Assembly (NCBI RefSeq): GCF_030655415.1 | Contig: NZ_JAURVN010000004.1 | Location: forward strand, 434,001-498,000 | Length of the DNA stretch: 64,000 nucleotides | Origin: Herminiimonas sp. | GTDB taxonomy: Bacteria; Pseudomonadota; Gammaproteobacteria; Burkholderiales; Burkholderiaceae | Direction: 5' to 3' | Shown here: positions 16,600 through 24,532 of the stretch, one piece after another | Position numbering within the stretch: position 1 is the first letter of the stretch | How the letters are laid out: every line of letters begins with the position of its first letter | Made by a program: the position numbers and the translations under genes | The notes under the pieces: model-generated | What the model was told of the DNA's origin: nothing | Databases searched by the model: none | What the model saw: only the letters and a program-made list of their open reading frames with translations

Positions 16600-17055
16600 T
16601 TATTTTTTGATCGTAAGGTTATTAATCACAGACTTCACACCTGGCACATCGGTCGCGAGTTTGCCGGCACGATCAATCTGAGTTTGATTGTTGACTGCGC
16701 CGTTCAAAGTAACGATCGCTTTAACCGTATCAACATTTACATCCAAGCCTTTGACATCAGAGTCAGCCAACAAAGCGGTTTTCACTTTGGTCGTGATAAC
16801 TGTGTCGTCAACCACACTACCTGCCATTTGATCGCTACCAGCAGGTGTGCTTTCTGTCACTGGAGCAGGTGCGGCAGGAGTCGTTTCAGGTTGTGCGCTT
16901 GGTGCTGGTGTTGTCACCGCTGGCGACTCTGCTGGAGGCGTAGCGCCAGTAGCAGGATCGGTAGGCGCACGACGTTCACAACCTGCGGCGAACAATACGG
17001 TCAATACAGCTGCAGCAAGAACTACACGGGAATTATTTGGCAATGTTTTCATCAT
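16600..17055 (-). CDS. BON-domain (OsmY-like) lipoprotein
   Basis: 151 residues. Signal peptide with lipobox LFAAGC (C26), then a Pro/Ala/Thr-rich linker of about 50 residues, then one BON domain (V-x-D-T-V-I-T-T-K-V-K-T-A-L-L-A-D to the C-terminus). BON domains bind phospholipid, and OsmY-type proteins respond to osmotic and envelope stress. One BON copy is present, against two in OsmY. Ribosome-binding site AAAGGAAA before tandem ATGs. Monocistronic with its own terminator. Confidence 0.9.
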   Translation of the reverse strand: MMKTLPNNSRVVLAAAVLTVLFAAGCERRAPTDPATGATPPAESPAVTTPAPSAQPETTPAAPAPVTESTPAGSDQMAGSVVDDTVITTKVKTALLADSDVKGLDVNVDTVKAIVTLNGAVNNQTQIDRAGKLATDVPGVKSVINNLTIKK

Positions 17056-17337
17056 GATTTCCTTTCAGGGAATAAGAAATACCAGTTCCACTCAAAATTA
17101 CGGAAGCGGAGATTTCATATGGCACTTGAATCGAGAATCCGACTTGCCTTCAAGAAGCACTTAAAAACAGAATCGGTTATCTGATTGACCACACTATTTC
17201 TAGAAGGTTCTCACTAAAAAATCTTGTTTGAGAAAAAGATTTTGCAACAAGCAGGATTTACATTATCTGTAAAATTTACAGATAAAAGAGCAGGATTTAG
17301 CACAGAAAATTGAAAATTCTGCAGTAGGTAAGAAGTC

Positions 17338-18354
17338 CTAGGCTGCGATCGGTTGCATGCGCGCCAACGCTTGCAATAACAAATCTGGATCGCCAAGGGC
17401 CAGCTTTTTCGAATCCGATAAAGTTTGGCGGAATGCACGCGCATTCGGCAGACCTGCCATCAAGCCCAGCATGTGACGCGTGATGCTGTTCAATTTCAAA
17501 CCGCCACTCTTCTCGCTCTTGCCATGCTTCTCAAGCTGCGAACGGATATACGGAATCATCGCATGCAAAACTTCCGCTCGCGTTTTCGGTACCGCATCGT
17601 CACCGTAATAACGCGCATCGAAGGACGACATCATGAACGGGTTGTGATACGCCTCGCGGCCTATCATCACGCCATCGACATGCAAGAGATGCGCATCGAT
17701 TTCTTCCTGCGTTTTAAAGCCGCCATTGATGAGGATTTCCAATTGTGGAAAATCCTTTTTCAACTGATGTGCAAACTCATAACGCAAAGGTGGGATCTCG
17801 CGATTCTCTTTCGGACTCAAGCCCTTGAGAATCGCATTGCGTGCGTGGACGATAAAAGTATTGCAACCGGCATCCGCAACAGTGCCAACAAAGTCGCGCA
17901 CAAAATCGTAAGACGTGATGTCATCAATCCCGATCCTATGCTTGACGGTCACATCAATCTGTACCGCATCGCGCATCGCCTTGACGCAATCTGCAACCAG
18001 CGAAGCCTCACTCATCAAGCACGCACCGAACGCGCCTTTTTGCACGCGCTCTGATGGACAACCGCAATTCAGATTAACCTCGTCGTAACCCCATTGCTCG
18101 CCGAGCTTGGCGCTCTTCGCCAGATCCGCCGGCTCGCTTCCGCCAAGCTGCAAGGCAACTGGATGCTCTTCATCGTTGAAGTCCAGATGACGCGCCACAT
18201 CACCGTGCAGCAAAGCGCCGGTCGTCACCATTTCCGTGTACAGCCAGGTATGGCGACTGATCTGTCTATGAAACATGCGGCAATGCCTATCGGTCCAATC
18301 CATCATTGGAGCAACAGATATTCTTCTACCATTAATTCGTTTAGAATCAACCAC
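17338..18354 (-). CDS. dusA: tRNA-dihydrouridine(20/20a) synthase DusA with island-supplied 5' end
   Basis: 338 residues. FMN enzyme that reduces U20/U20a in the tRNA D loop. Shows the FMN-binding start R-I-S-V-A-P-M-M-D-W, the N-L-N-C-G-C-P motif with catalytic C99, and K-H-R near 'VTVKHRIG'. The first ~10 residues (MVDSKRINGR) and the GTG start with AAGGA 7 nt upstream lie in island DNA, because integration fell inside codons 12-18. The original N-terminus (MKPTITPSRR) remains at 40353-40418. The gene therefore stays full length but takes its translation signals, and probably its promoter, from the island. Confidence 0.95.
   Translation of the reverse strand: MVDSKRINGRRISVAPMMDWTDRHCRMFHRQISRHTWLYTEMVTTGALLHGDVARHLDFNDEEHPVALQLGGSEPADLAKSAKLGEQWGYDEVNLNCGCPSERVQKGAFGACLMSEASLVADCVKAMRDAVQIDVTVKHRIGIDDITSYDFVRDFVGTVADAGCNTFIVHARNAILKGLSPKENREIPPLRYEFAHQLKKDFPQLEILINGGFKTQEEIDAHLLHVDGVMIGREAYHNPFMMSSFDARYYGDDAVPKTRAEVLHAMIPYIRSQLEKHGKSEKSGGLKLNSITRHMLGLMAGLPNARAFRQTLSDSKKLALGDPDLLLQALARMQPIAA
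18299..18318. other. Left attachment site (attL) in dusA
   Basis: Copy of the 20-bp core TCCATCATTGGAGCAACAGA. On the minus strand it encodes V-A-P-M-M-D of DusA, so the gene is restored by the same bases that recombine. Confidence 0.93.
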
Positions 18355-18390
18355 TTAAAATCCTTCAACTTTCTTGTTTTTGCTGTTTTT

Positions 18391-18477
18391 TGCTCACAGC
18401 TGCTCACGAAATGCACACGGAATAGACAAATGATAGATAATAGATACTCTTAAGAATGCACACGGACTGCTCACGAA
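18391..18477. repeat. Left arm-type integrase sites
   Basis: Repeats TGCTCACAG (18391), TGCTCACGAA (18401-18410) and TGCTCACGAA (18468-18477), plus ATGCACACGG twice (18411-18420 and 18456-18465). The same TGCTCACGA motif occurs twice inside the right end. They look like arm sites bound by the integrase N-terminal domain. The last one touches the integrase start codon, so binding could also repress integrase expression. Confidence 0.75.
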
Positions 18478-19518
18478 ATGGCAACTTACACAAAATTAGC
18501 TTCAGGCCATTGGCGTGCGCAGATACGCAAAACTGGTCTGAAAGATAGCAATACATTCAAGCTTAGACGAGATGCTGTTGAGTGGGCTACCGCGAGAGAA
18601 TCACAGGCGAAACGTATTATATCCTCTGGCTTCCAATCCATTGAAGAGGGCTACACCGTAGGGATGCTTATAGACGAATTCGTGCGTGACACCCCAGCAG
18701 GAGGGAAAACCAAGACAGCTACTCTTACTATGCTAAAGCGAGAGCTGGGCAATATTGGTCTTCGCTCCCTTTCTAACTTGCACATGATGGAATTCATAAC
18801 TAAAAGACGTAAGACCGCAGGTGGTGTGACGATTGCCGCCGATCTGTGCTTCCTTACAGCTATTCTTAAGTACGGTAAGCACGCACGCAAAATGGACTTA
18901 GATTTAAACCTCACTAGAGACGCCAGAGCACAGTTATCAGCTCTGAAGGTTAATACCCGTAGTAAAGAGCGTGATCGAATGCCCGAAGACGCGGAGCTTG
19001 ACCTTCTGTATGCACACTGGTCTAAGAGCAAGACAATGAAGACGCCTATGGAGACTATTTGCAGGTTTGCTTTAGCCACTACTATGAGACAGGAAGAAAT
19101 CTGCTCTATCTTATTGAGTGATATAGACCCATCCACACCGTCTATCATCATTCGCAACAGGAAAGACCCTCAGAAGAAGTATGGCAACGATCAAACGGTT
19201 CCCCTACTCCCTGCTGCATGGAAAATCATAGAGCCTATCTTTGCAGAGAGTAAAACAGGAAGAGTATTCCCTTTTGAAGCCAACACAGTCTCTACCTCCT
19301 TTACACGGGCTTGCAAGGCTACAGGGATCAAAAACCTCCACTTCCATGACTTACGCCATAAGGCTACAAGCGACCTGTTTAATAAGATGGGCTTCCAAAT
19401 CCAACAGGTTGCAATCTTCACAGGCCATAAAGATTGGAAGATGCTTGCACGCTACACGCATACCACAGCCAAGGACGTTCTAAATTTCCTAACACAGAAG
19501 TCTATTTCTGTGGCATAA
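18478..19518 (+). CDS. Tyrosine recombinase integrase of the dusA island
   Basis: 346 residues. Catalytic set visible: R204 (TTMRQEE), H290-x-x-R293 (HDLRH), H317 (GHKDW) and nucleophile Y326 (RYTHTT). The N-terminal ~60 residues (HWRAQIRKTG...DAVEWA) match the small arm-binding domain of phage-type integrases, and the SAM-like core-binding domain covers 60-160. Carries out insertion and excision between the island and dusA. Starts right at an arm-type repeat with no good Shine-Dalgarno, suggesting low or autoregulated expression. Confidence 0.95.
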   Translation: MATYTKLASGHWRAQIRKTGLKDSNTFKLRRDAVEWATARESQAKRIISSGFQSIEEGYTVGMLIDEFVRDTPAGGKTKTATLTMLKRELGNIGLRSLSNLHMMEFITKRRKTAGGVTIAADLCFLTAILKYGKHARKMDLDLNLTRDARAQLSALKVNTRSKERDRMPEDAELDLLYAHWSKSKTMKTPMETICRFALATTMRQEEICSILLSDIDPSTPSIIIRNRKDPQKKYGNDQTVPLLPAAWKIIEPIFAESKTGRVFPFEANTVSTSFTRACKATGIKNLHFHDLRHKATSDLFNKMGFQIQQVAIFTGHKDWKMLARYTHTTAKDVLNFLTQKSISVA

Positions 19519-19595
19519 TATTTCCGTTGTAAAAGCTTTTCGGTCTTTTGTTGTTGGTTGGCAAGAGGCGTGGGATGAGCAGAACTAGATTTGAG

Positions 19596-19622
19596 CAAGC
19601 GGAGACGCTTGTTTATTTTTTA
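19596..19622 (+). terminator. Terminator after the integrase
   Basis: Stem CAAGCG/CGCTTG with GAGA loop followed by TTTATTTTTT. Confidence 0.75.
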
Positions 19623-19730
19623 GCCCTCCTCGGACTGTTCTTCCATCCTGCCCGAAAGCTTTTTAAACACCATTTTATCAACCAGCTAAACCAAATTAGG
19701 AGGAATTAGCGCAACGCAGGGAGGTTCACC

Positions 19731-19979
19731 ATGACTAACAACACAGGAGTAAATCAACAACAACTTTTACAGCTTTTAGGCTTCGTTTCAGAGGCTGATG
19801 TAGCAGCACTATCAGGTGTAGAGCTATCTACCCTTAAGAAGTGGCGCAACACCGGCACAGGGCCGACCTATGCCTACTGGGGTAATGAATTCTTCTACCC
19901 CATCGACGGACTCAAGACTTATTTGACCTCCCTAGTCAAAGAGCGCATTCCGCTAGACCCCGCCTCACAGATGCTGTAG
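19731..19979 (+). CDS. AlpA/MerR-like helix-turn-helix protein (possible excisionase)
   Basis: 82 residues. The segment FVSEADVAALSGVELSTLKKWRNTGTGPTYAYWGNEFFYPIDGLKTYL fits the winged MerR-like fold of AlpA and excisionase proteins: a helix-turn-helix, a conserved W-R-x-x-G-x-G-P turn and a wing. Good ribosome-binding site GGGAGG. Its position after the integrase suggests a recombination directionality factor or activator of integrase or early genes. Confidence 0.8.
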   Translation: MTNNTGVNQQQLLQLLGFVSEADVAALSGVELSTLKKWRNTGTGPTYAYWGNEFFYPIDGLKTYLTSLVKERIPLDPASQML

Positions 19980-20052
19980 GCGTGATACTAAAGAGTGCTC
20001 CTGTAGCTATAACGCTGCTGGAGTGCTTTTAGATAAATTCATTTTAATAATC

Positions 20053-20066
20053 TTGACCTAGGTCAA
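20053..20066. promoter_or_regulatory. Palindromic operator upstream of the island operon
   Basis: Perfect 14-bp palindrome TTGACCTAGGTCAA, ending 11 nt before a consensus -35 box. The placement suits a repressor or activator of the main island promoter. Confidence 0.7.
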
Positions 20067-20077
20067 TGACAAATATC

Positions 20078-20105
20078 TTGACATTTAAACTAATTGCTGT
20101 ATAAT
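20078..20105 (+). promoter_or_regulatory. Consensus sigma-70 promoter of the island replication operon
   Basis: -35 TTGACA (20078-20083) and -10 TATAAT (20100-20105), both perfect, with a 16-nt spacer. The leader to the first start at 20264 is about 150 nt. Confidence 0.88.
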
Positions 20106-20149
20106 CTTTTATATTAGTGAGGAAATCTATACCCTCCTTATCTAAAGAC

Positions 20150-20166
20150 CAGTAGATCATCTACTG
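20150..20166. promoter_or_regulatory. Palindrome in the operon leader
   Basis: CAGTAGAT-C-ATCTACTG, a perfect 17-bp palindrome about 40 nt after the predicted transcription start. Could act as operator or as leader hairpin. Confidence 0.5.
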
Positions 20167-20263
20167 CGTCCCTCGTTTTACCGCGCAGAAGCCCTGTGCC
20201 ACCCCTGTAGTACCAAACCCAAAAATTCTAAAAACTATATCCACCAAATGGAGGGACAATATC

Positions 20264-20554
20264 GTGTTATCAAAAAGTCAACAAACTATTATTACTATCC
20301 TGCAGCAACTTAGAGCAGGTTCATCAAACACTGCTATCGCTGCAAAGCTTAACGAGCTACAGCTGACAACACCTCGTGGGCTTGCTTACTCATGCAACGC
20401 TATAGAACAAGACATTTGGAAACTTAGAAATCCTGCTGAGCATTTCAAATCAACGTTATACCAAGAGCTGCTTCTTCTTATCGTCAGTGGACAACTAACG
20501 CTTAAGGATGCTTTTACAGCTCTCTATCAGTCGCCAAGATTGAGTGGTAAATAA
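20264..20554 (+). CDS. Small island protein, unknown function
   Basis: 96 residues from a GTG start preceded by GGAGGGA. The middle (RAGSSNTAIAAKLNELQLTTPRGLAYSCNAIEQDIWKLR) reads like a helix-turn-helix of the type found in recombinase DNA-binding domains. First gene of the operon behind the consensus promoter. Its stop overlaps the next start (TAATG). Family not recognised. Confidence 0.72.
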   Translation: MLSKSQQTIITILQQLRAGSSNTAIAAKLNELQLTTPRGLAYSCNAIEQDIWKLRNPAEHFKSTLYQELLLLIVSGQLTLKDAFTALYQSPRLSGK

Positions 20555-20814
20555 TGCGTTCAATTTATGTCTCCTACGTGAGCAGCGTGCTCATCCACTT
20601 GATATCCCTCGGAGCCAGCTATCCAGCGATGGCAGAGGTACTAAACCACCTAAGCATTAAGCATTCCGAACGCCCTTATTGGAGAGCCGGTGAGGTGATT
20701 GCATTCGGAATCGAAAATCCGCTTCAGTCGTCCTATCGCCTGTCCCCTATCCAGACCCAGCACTACGCAACGATATTGGAAAAAGTGAAGAAGCTTGAGG
20801 TCTTAAATGGATAA
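20554..20814 (+). CDS. Small island protein, unknown function
   Basis: 86 residues. Starts inside the stop of the previous gene and overlaps the next gene by 8 nt, so translation is coupled on both sides. The sequence (LISLGASYPAMAEVLNHLSIKHSERPYWRAGEVIAF) resembles the previous protein's helix-turn-helix-like segment in spacing, which hints at a shared small DNA-binding fold. Not recognised. Confidence 0.7.
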   Translation: MRSIYVSYVSSVLIHLISLGASYPAMAEVLNHLSIKHSERPYWRAGEVIAFGIENPLQSSYRLSPIQTQHYATILEKVKKLEVLNG

Positions 20815-21070
20815 CGCTCAAACATTAGCTTCAATTTTCGCTGTACGCACTTATCTCGAATCAATGCCAGACGATCTCCTGTTTGACTCAAATTTCCGAG
20901 ATCAGATGGAGCGTGAGCTAGGCGAAAAAGTGGGAATGAATACCTTCTTTAGGGCTTCACTAGCTGGGGGTTTCACGCTATCAGCTGGTGATAAAGCCAG
21001 AACATTTAGATGTCAGCGCCCTAAAAAATCACTCATTCAAAAGCTAAAGAACTTCTTAAAACAACTATAA
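20807..21070 (+). CDS. Small island protein, unknown function
   Basis: 87 residues with a basic C-terminus (RCQRPKKSLIQKLKNFLKQL) that may bind nucleic acid or membrane. Overlaps the previous gene by 8 nt. No recognised domain. Confidence 0.68.
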   Translation: MDNAQTLASIFAVRTYLESMPDDLLFDSNFRDQMERELGEKVGMNTFFRASLAGGFTLSAGDKARTFRCQRPKKSLIQKLKNFLKQL

Positions 21071-21083
21071 AGGAACAAACAAA

Positions 21084-21566
21084 ATGACAAATAACTTACT
21101 ACTTAAATTTCCAAACCCTCTATCAATTGACGTTTTGCACTCTCAAGAAGCGATTGCAGCGCACGCAGCAGAACATGAGCGCATCTATCAGCACAACAGA
21201 AATACTGAGCGCCTGATTAGAGAAGCACAAACCCGAGCAGACAACAAAGAGACACGCCCACTAACAGACTCTGAATACTACGCTGAGAACGTAGAGCGTG
21301 AGAAACAGAAGCAAGCCAAAGCTGCTGCAGCTGCTGACGAAGTAGTGAAGAAAGAAAAAGAGAGAGAAGACTTTCTCGCATCATCTCCTGCTGTTGTGCA
21401 GATAGAGGCTAAGAACCCCGTGGCTCTTTGCATGGACATTAGCCACTGGTGCAATAAAGGCTATCAGGTGGATTTAAATTCAATTGATTACTTTGACATT
21501 GGACTCTATTCGTTGAGGTTGCTTGCACCAGCTAAACCAGCAATCAAAGGAGGCAAGAATGCTTAA
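21084..21566 (+). CDS. Coiled-coil island protein, unknown function
   Basis: 160 residues. A long charged alpha-helical region at about 25-105 (EAIAAHAAEHERIYQHNRN; KQKQAKAAAAADEVVKKEKERED) is likely coiled coil, followed by a compact C-terminal part with a CMDISHWCNKG segment. Ribosome-binding site AAAGGAAC. Conserved position before the helicase suggests a scaffold or accessory replication role (inference). Confidence 0.7.
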   Translation: MTNNLLLKFPNPLSIDVLHSQEAIAAHAAEHERIYQHNRNTERLIREAQTRADNKETRPLTDSEYYAENVEREKQKQAKAAAAADEVVKKEKEREDFLASSPAVVQIEAKNPVALCMDISHWCNKGYQVDLNSIDYFDIGLYSLRLLAPAKPAIKGGKNA

Positions 21567-21864
21567 TCGGATTAAAGCAGCTATGAATAAGAAGTTTGTT
21601 CCTGTAGTGGCGAAAGCCACACAAACGACTTCTAAAGCCACTACAGCCCCTACAGCAAGCGCAATCGCTAAGCTTGATTCGTTCTCACTTGAATTGTCAG
21701 CACAGACCCTCTCCGCGCTCTGTTTGATCGCGGCTGCACGAGGTGTTGATTACTTAACAGCGATTGAGCAGCTGGTGACGGAGGCTAAGCCAGCCCTTTC
21801 AACTGAAGCGGTAACCACACCTACAAGTGAGTTGATCAAATCCATTTACGGAGAGAAGAAATGA
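21559..21864 (+). CDS. Small island protein, unknown function
   Basis: 101 residues from the ATG preceded by AAAGGAGG, overlapping the previous stop by 8 nt. Basic N-terminus (NRIKAAMNKKFVPVVAKA), Ala/Thr-rich linker, then a helical domain (SLELSAQTLSALCLIAAARG). Ends in an ATGA overlap with the next gene. Not recognised. Confidence 0.7.
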   Translation: MLNRIKAAMNKKFVPVVAKATQTTSKATTAPTASAIAKLDSFSLELSAQTLSALCLIAAARGVDYLTAIEQLVTEAKPALSTEAVTTPTSELIKSIYGEKK

Positions 21865-22088
21865 GCAGCAATATTCGCACGATCAAAAGCACAGATCGCC
21901 AGGAGCTTGTTGCTAAAGACGGAGTTCGACTGCAGCGTAAGTATCTCTATTTATTACCTGAGACATGGCTAGCACTACAGGTGCTCGTTAGAGAGACCGG
22001 GTTGAATCAATCGACAATAATCAAAAACATGATCGCCAACGAAGCTGGCAAAGATAAGGAACCACATGACAACTACAAAAACCACTGA
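21861..22088 (+). CDS. Ribbon-helix-helix-like small regulator
   Basis: 75 residues. The segment RLQRKYLYLLPETWLALQVLVRETGLNQSTIIKNMIANEA has the beta-strand, helix, turn, helix order of ribbon-helix-helix (CopG/Arc) DNA-binding proteins. Overlaps both neighbours. A candidate copy-control or autorepressor protein of the operon and possible ligand of the palindromes at 20053 or 20150 (inference). Confidence 0.72.
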   Translation: MSSNIRTIKSTDRQELVAKDGVRLQRKYLYLLPETWLALQVLVRETGLNQSTIIKNMIANEAGKDKEPHDNYKNH

Positions 22089-23382
22089 ACTATCAGCAAA
22101 AGAAGCAACGAAGAGATACGCAAAACATTTAGAGAATGAAAGCTATTGCCACGACTACTCTAAGATTTCTGTAATGGCTTTAAAGAGTAAAGGCAATCAG
22201 GAAGTGAACCCGCAATTTTTTGTAGATTGCTTTCCAAAGTGGGCTTCTACTGAAGGAATCAAAGTAGCTCAAAGCGAGTATCCAGAATTCATAGAGAAGC
22301 TTCCTAACGAATTGAGAAAAAGGCTACCTCAAATCTTTGGTTCAGCAATGAAACCAACGATAGAGAAGTTTTTCGTTAATTCAGCAGGCGTAAAGCTGTC
22401 GAATACGTTTATCCCATTCACCCCTGATTTTGTATCTATTCCTCCCCCTATTCTGGGGGAGTATTTTCAACGGGTTTGTATGAACGAGAATGATCGTAAA
22501 TTCGTCCCGATGTTTTTAGCTGACATTATCCAAAATCCATGCATACGCCCTCAATCAGCTCTTGTAGTTACAGGCGCTCCGGGCACGGGTAAATCGTCGC
22601 TCTACAGGCTGGTAGAGCTGGCGCTAGGGCATAACCACACCTACAGCAAGAATAGCTACACGGACGCTTTTAAACCGTTCTCAGAAGTGTTCTGCAATAA
22701 CTTGTTAGCGGCCTTTGACGATTGTGATGCAAATGATCGCAATGCTTACATGAAGTTAAAAGATGGGATAACAAGAAAATCCATGTCAGTAGAAATCAAG
22801 GGACAGCAAAACCTTGTAAGCCGTGATGTGTACTGCAGGATTATGATTTTCTCGAATCTGCCAGAAGCAGGTTTGGTGATTGAAGAGGGGGATAGACGCC
22901 TGTATTGCACAGAGCGTAGCGACCATCTTGTTAATGAAGCAGAGAGCAAAGAGTTCTTTACTCGTTTTGTTAAGTTTCTTGAGCACCCAGACACGCCAGC
23001 TATTTTGTATCACTACTTCCTGTCTATCGATCTCACGGACTTTAAGCGTGGTGAGCATGTTTCTACTCCTACGCATAAGGCCATGATTGAAAACAGCACT
23101 TCTGTCTTGTATCAATCAATTAAGGAATACACAGATGAAAAGCCTATTTTTGTAGAGGGAATGCTGAATGATTCTCTCATCTCTAGCGGAGTCAAGTTTC
23201 CTAACCCAGACAAGGTGAAAGCTGCTTTATCAGCTTTAGGATACGAGAGAAAAAGACGTGTAGTTGAAGGCTGCAATCCTTCAAAGATTTATGTTTTACA
23301 GCCTCGATCAATCCAAAAAGCGAGGGCACTGACAGATAAAGAAGCGCTAGCAATAGCAAAACACATCAGCTCAGACTTCTAA
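22066..23382 (+). CDS. Superfamily 3-type replicative helicase (DUF5906 / primase-helicase family)
   Basis: 438 residues. AAA+ SF3-like core: Walker A GAPGTGKS (170-177), Walker B LLAAFDD (213-219), polar sensor N264 in IFSNLPE, arginine finger near R277/R278 (EGDRRLY), and a C-terminal winged-helix-like part. It resembles the helicase half of phage/plasmid primase-helicases such as the NrS-1 type, but no primase-polymerase domain is visible in its ~165-residue N-terminus. Ribosome-binding site AAGGAACC. Likely unwinds the excised island at the adjacent repeat-rich region. Confidence 0.88.
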   Translation: MTTTKTTELSAKEATKRYAKHLENESYCHDYSKISVMALKSKGNQEVNPQFFVDCFPKWASTEGIKVAQSEYPEFIEKLPNELRKRLPQIFGSAMKPTIEKFFVNSAGVKLSNTFIPFTPDFVSIPPPILGEYFQRVCMNENDRKFVPMFLADIIQNPCIRPQSALVVTGAPGTGKSSLYRLVELALGHNHTYSKNSYTDAFKPFSEVFCNNLLAAFDDCDANDRNAYMKLKDGITRKSMSVEIKGQQNLVSRDVYCRIMIFSNLPEAGLVIEEGDRRLYCTERSDHLVNEAESKEFFTRFVKFLEHPDTPAILYHYFLSIDLTDFKRGEHVSTPTHKAMIENSTSVLYQSIKEYTDEKPIFVEGMLNDSLISSGVKFPNPDKVKAALSALGYERKRRVVEGCNPSKIYVLQPRSIQKARALTDKEALAIAKHISSDF

Positions 23383-23383
23383 G

Positions 23384-23529
23384 ATGTGTCCCAGCCTGTC
23401 CTATCTCGCTCCAAATCTGTCCTAATTTTCTAAAATGTGTCCCAGAACGACCTAACAATAATTATTTAAGCCATTGATTATAAAGAAATTTATTTGCCAA
23501 ACATATCAGGTAGGACAGTTAGGACACAT
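23384..23529. repeat. Iteron-like repeat region, candidate replication origin
   Basis: Six copies of a TGTCC(C/T)A motif: ATGTGTCCCAG at 23384 and 23435, CTGTCCTA at 23396 and 23417, and inverted copies TAGGACAG (23511) and TAGGACACAT (23520). Between the two orientations lies a highly AT-rich stretch (23455-23497). This is the form of an initiator-bound origin with an unwinding element, directly after the helicase gene. Confidence 0.65.
23473..23496. repeat. AT-rich direct repeat, copy 1
   Basis: Begins ATTGATTATAAAGA. A near-identical 23-nt copy occurs at 24202-24224. The two copies flank the nuclease-like gene. Confidence 0.75.
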
Positions 23530-23583
23530 TCTTTAGAACTCTATTATTAGTATGAAGTATCACTTTTGTGATGCTGAAGTTTA

Positions 23584-24132
23584 ATGAAAGGATTTATGTA
23601 CGATTCAAAATTTGAGGAGACCACTGCTCCTTACCTACAGAGGTTTTCCTGCATCCGGTGCAGCGATACTCTCGAAGCGATTTTTAAGGATAAGCAAGGC
23701 GTGAGCTTCAAAGCTAAAGCTGATTTTTATCACCCTGCTACCGGCTTATTCATTGAGCTTAAATGCTCTGAACTTAATTCTAAGACGAGCAAAGCCAGCG
23801 CAGACAAAGCAATTGCTCGACAACTGGAATGGCGTAACGGAAATTTAAAAACAATAGACGAGCTTAACTTCAGCTGGAGTAACAGCATTTATAAGCAGTC
23901 GATCGTTCAGAAAGAGCTAACACGCAATAACTTCATAATCGTTTTTGATGTGCTCCCAAACTTTGACGAAGCTCAACGGCTTATTAAAGCGGGATTAGTG
24001 TGGTGTGACCTTAGATCGCTTCCTTCTTACTTAGGATTTCTCCAGCTGCAGAGGGCAGGTATTAATGCATTTACGTTTAGACTTTCTTACACAGACAATG
24101 AGATAGAACACGTCTTGTACCCCGCTACCTGA
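23584..24132 (+). CDS. PD-(D/E)XK nuclease-like protein
   Basis: 182 residues. The residues D47 (KADFYHP), E58 and K60 (FIELKC), with upstream acidic E11/E12, form the D-x10-E-x-K pattern of the PD-(D/E)XK fold, as in TnsA and many mobile-element resolvases or nicking enzymes. An early C-I-R-C pair may be structural. No clear Shine-Dalgarno before the first ATG; a second ATG at codon 5 is nearly as good. It sits between two AT-rich repeats next to the helicase, so origin nicking or resolution is plausible (inference). Confidence 0.72.
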   Translation: MKGFMYDSKFEETTAPYLQRFSCIRCSDTLEAIFKDKQGVSFKAKADFYHPATGLFIELKCSELNSKTSKASADKAIARQLEWRNGNLKTIDELNFSWSNSIYKQSIVQKELTRNNFIIVFDVLPNFDEAQRLIKAGLVWCDLRSLPSYLGFLQLQRAGINAFTFRLSYTDNEIEHVLYPAT

Positions 24133-24532
24133 TTGACTCTCAGCCGATTTTGCCTAGATGTAATATTACCTCTTTGCCTTCCCCGTAAAATAACGCAAGT
24201 AATTGATTATAAAGAGATTATTTGTTATCTCGTATAGCTTCCCGTCTAGCAGTTCCTCTGATAGCTAGAGTATTCGGTTTGAAATCTCACTTTGATAACC
24301 TGCTCCAGCTGTCAGCATTGCTTTTTATTCAATAAATACCGGCAAACCCACACCAAATAGCATAATCCCGCACCGTACCTCAGCCTAAGCATCGAAAGCT
24401 GCAGGGTCATCTCAACTGTACGAATATGATTCTTTTGGTACACCCTGCGGTGGGATGTACTAAACATAGCTTGACTTAATTAAGTACACCACCTAAAATT
24501 CGTACATCATTAACGTACATAGAGAGCCAGCC
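24133..24532. other. Non-coding region with AT-rich repeat and recombinase-site-like repeats
   Basis: Second copy of the AT-rich repeat at 24202-24224. Then a group of GTAC motifs before the serine recombinase: inverted pair TGTACGAAT (24417-24425) and ATTCGTACA (24498-24506), direct pair GTACACC (24438 and 24484), plus TGTAC (24456) and CGTACATA (24513). The arrangement suggests a resolvase res site that also controls the gene. No open frame of interest. Confidence 0.55.
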
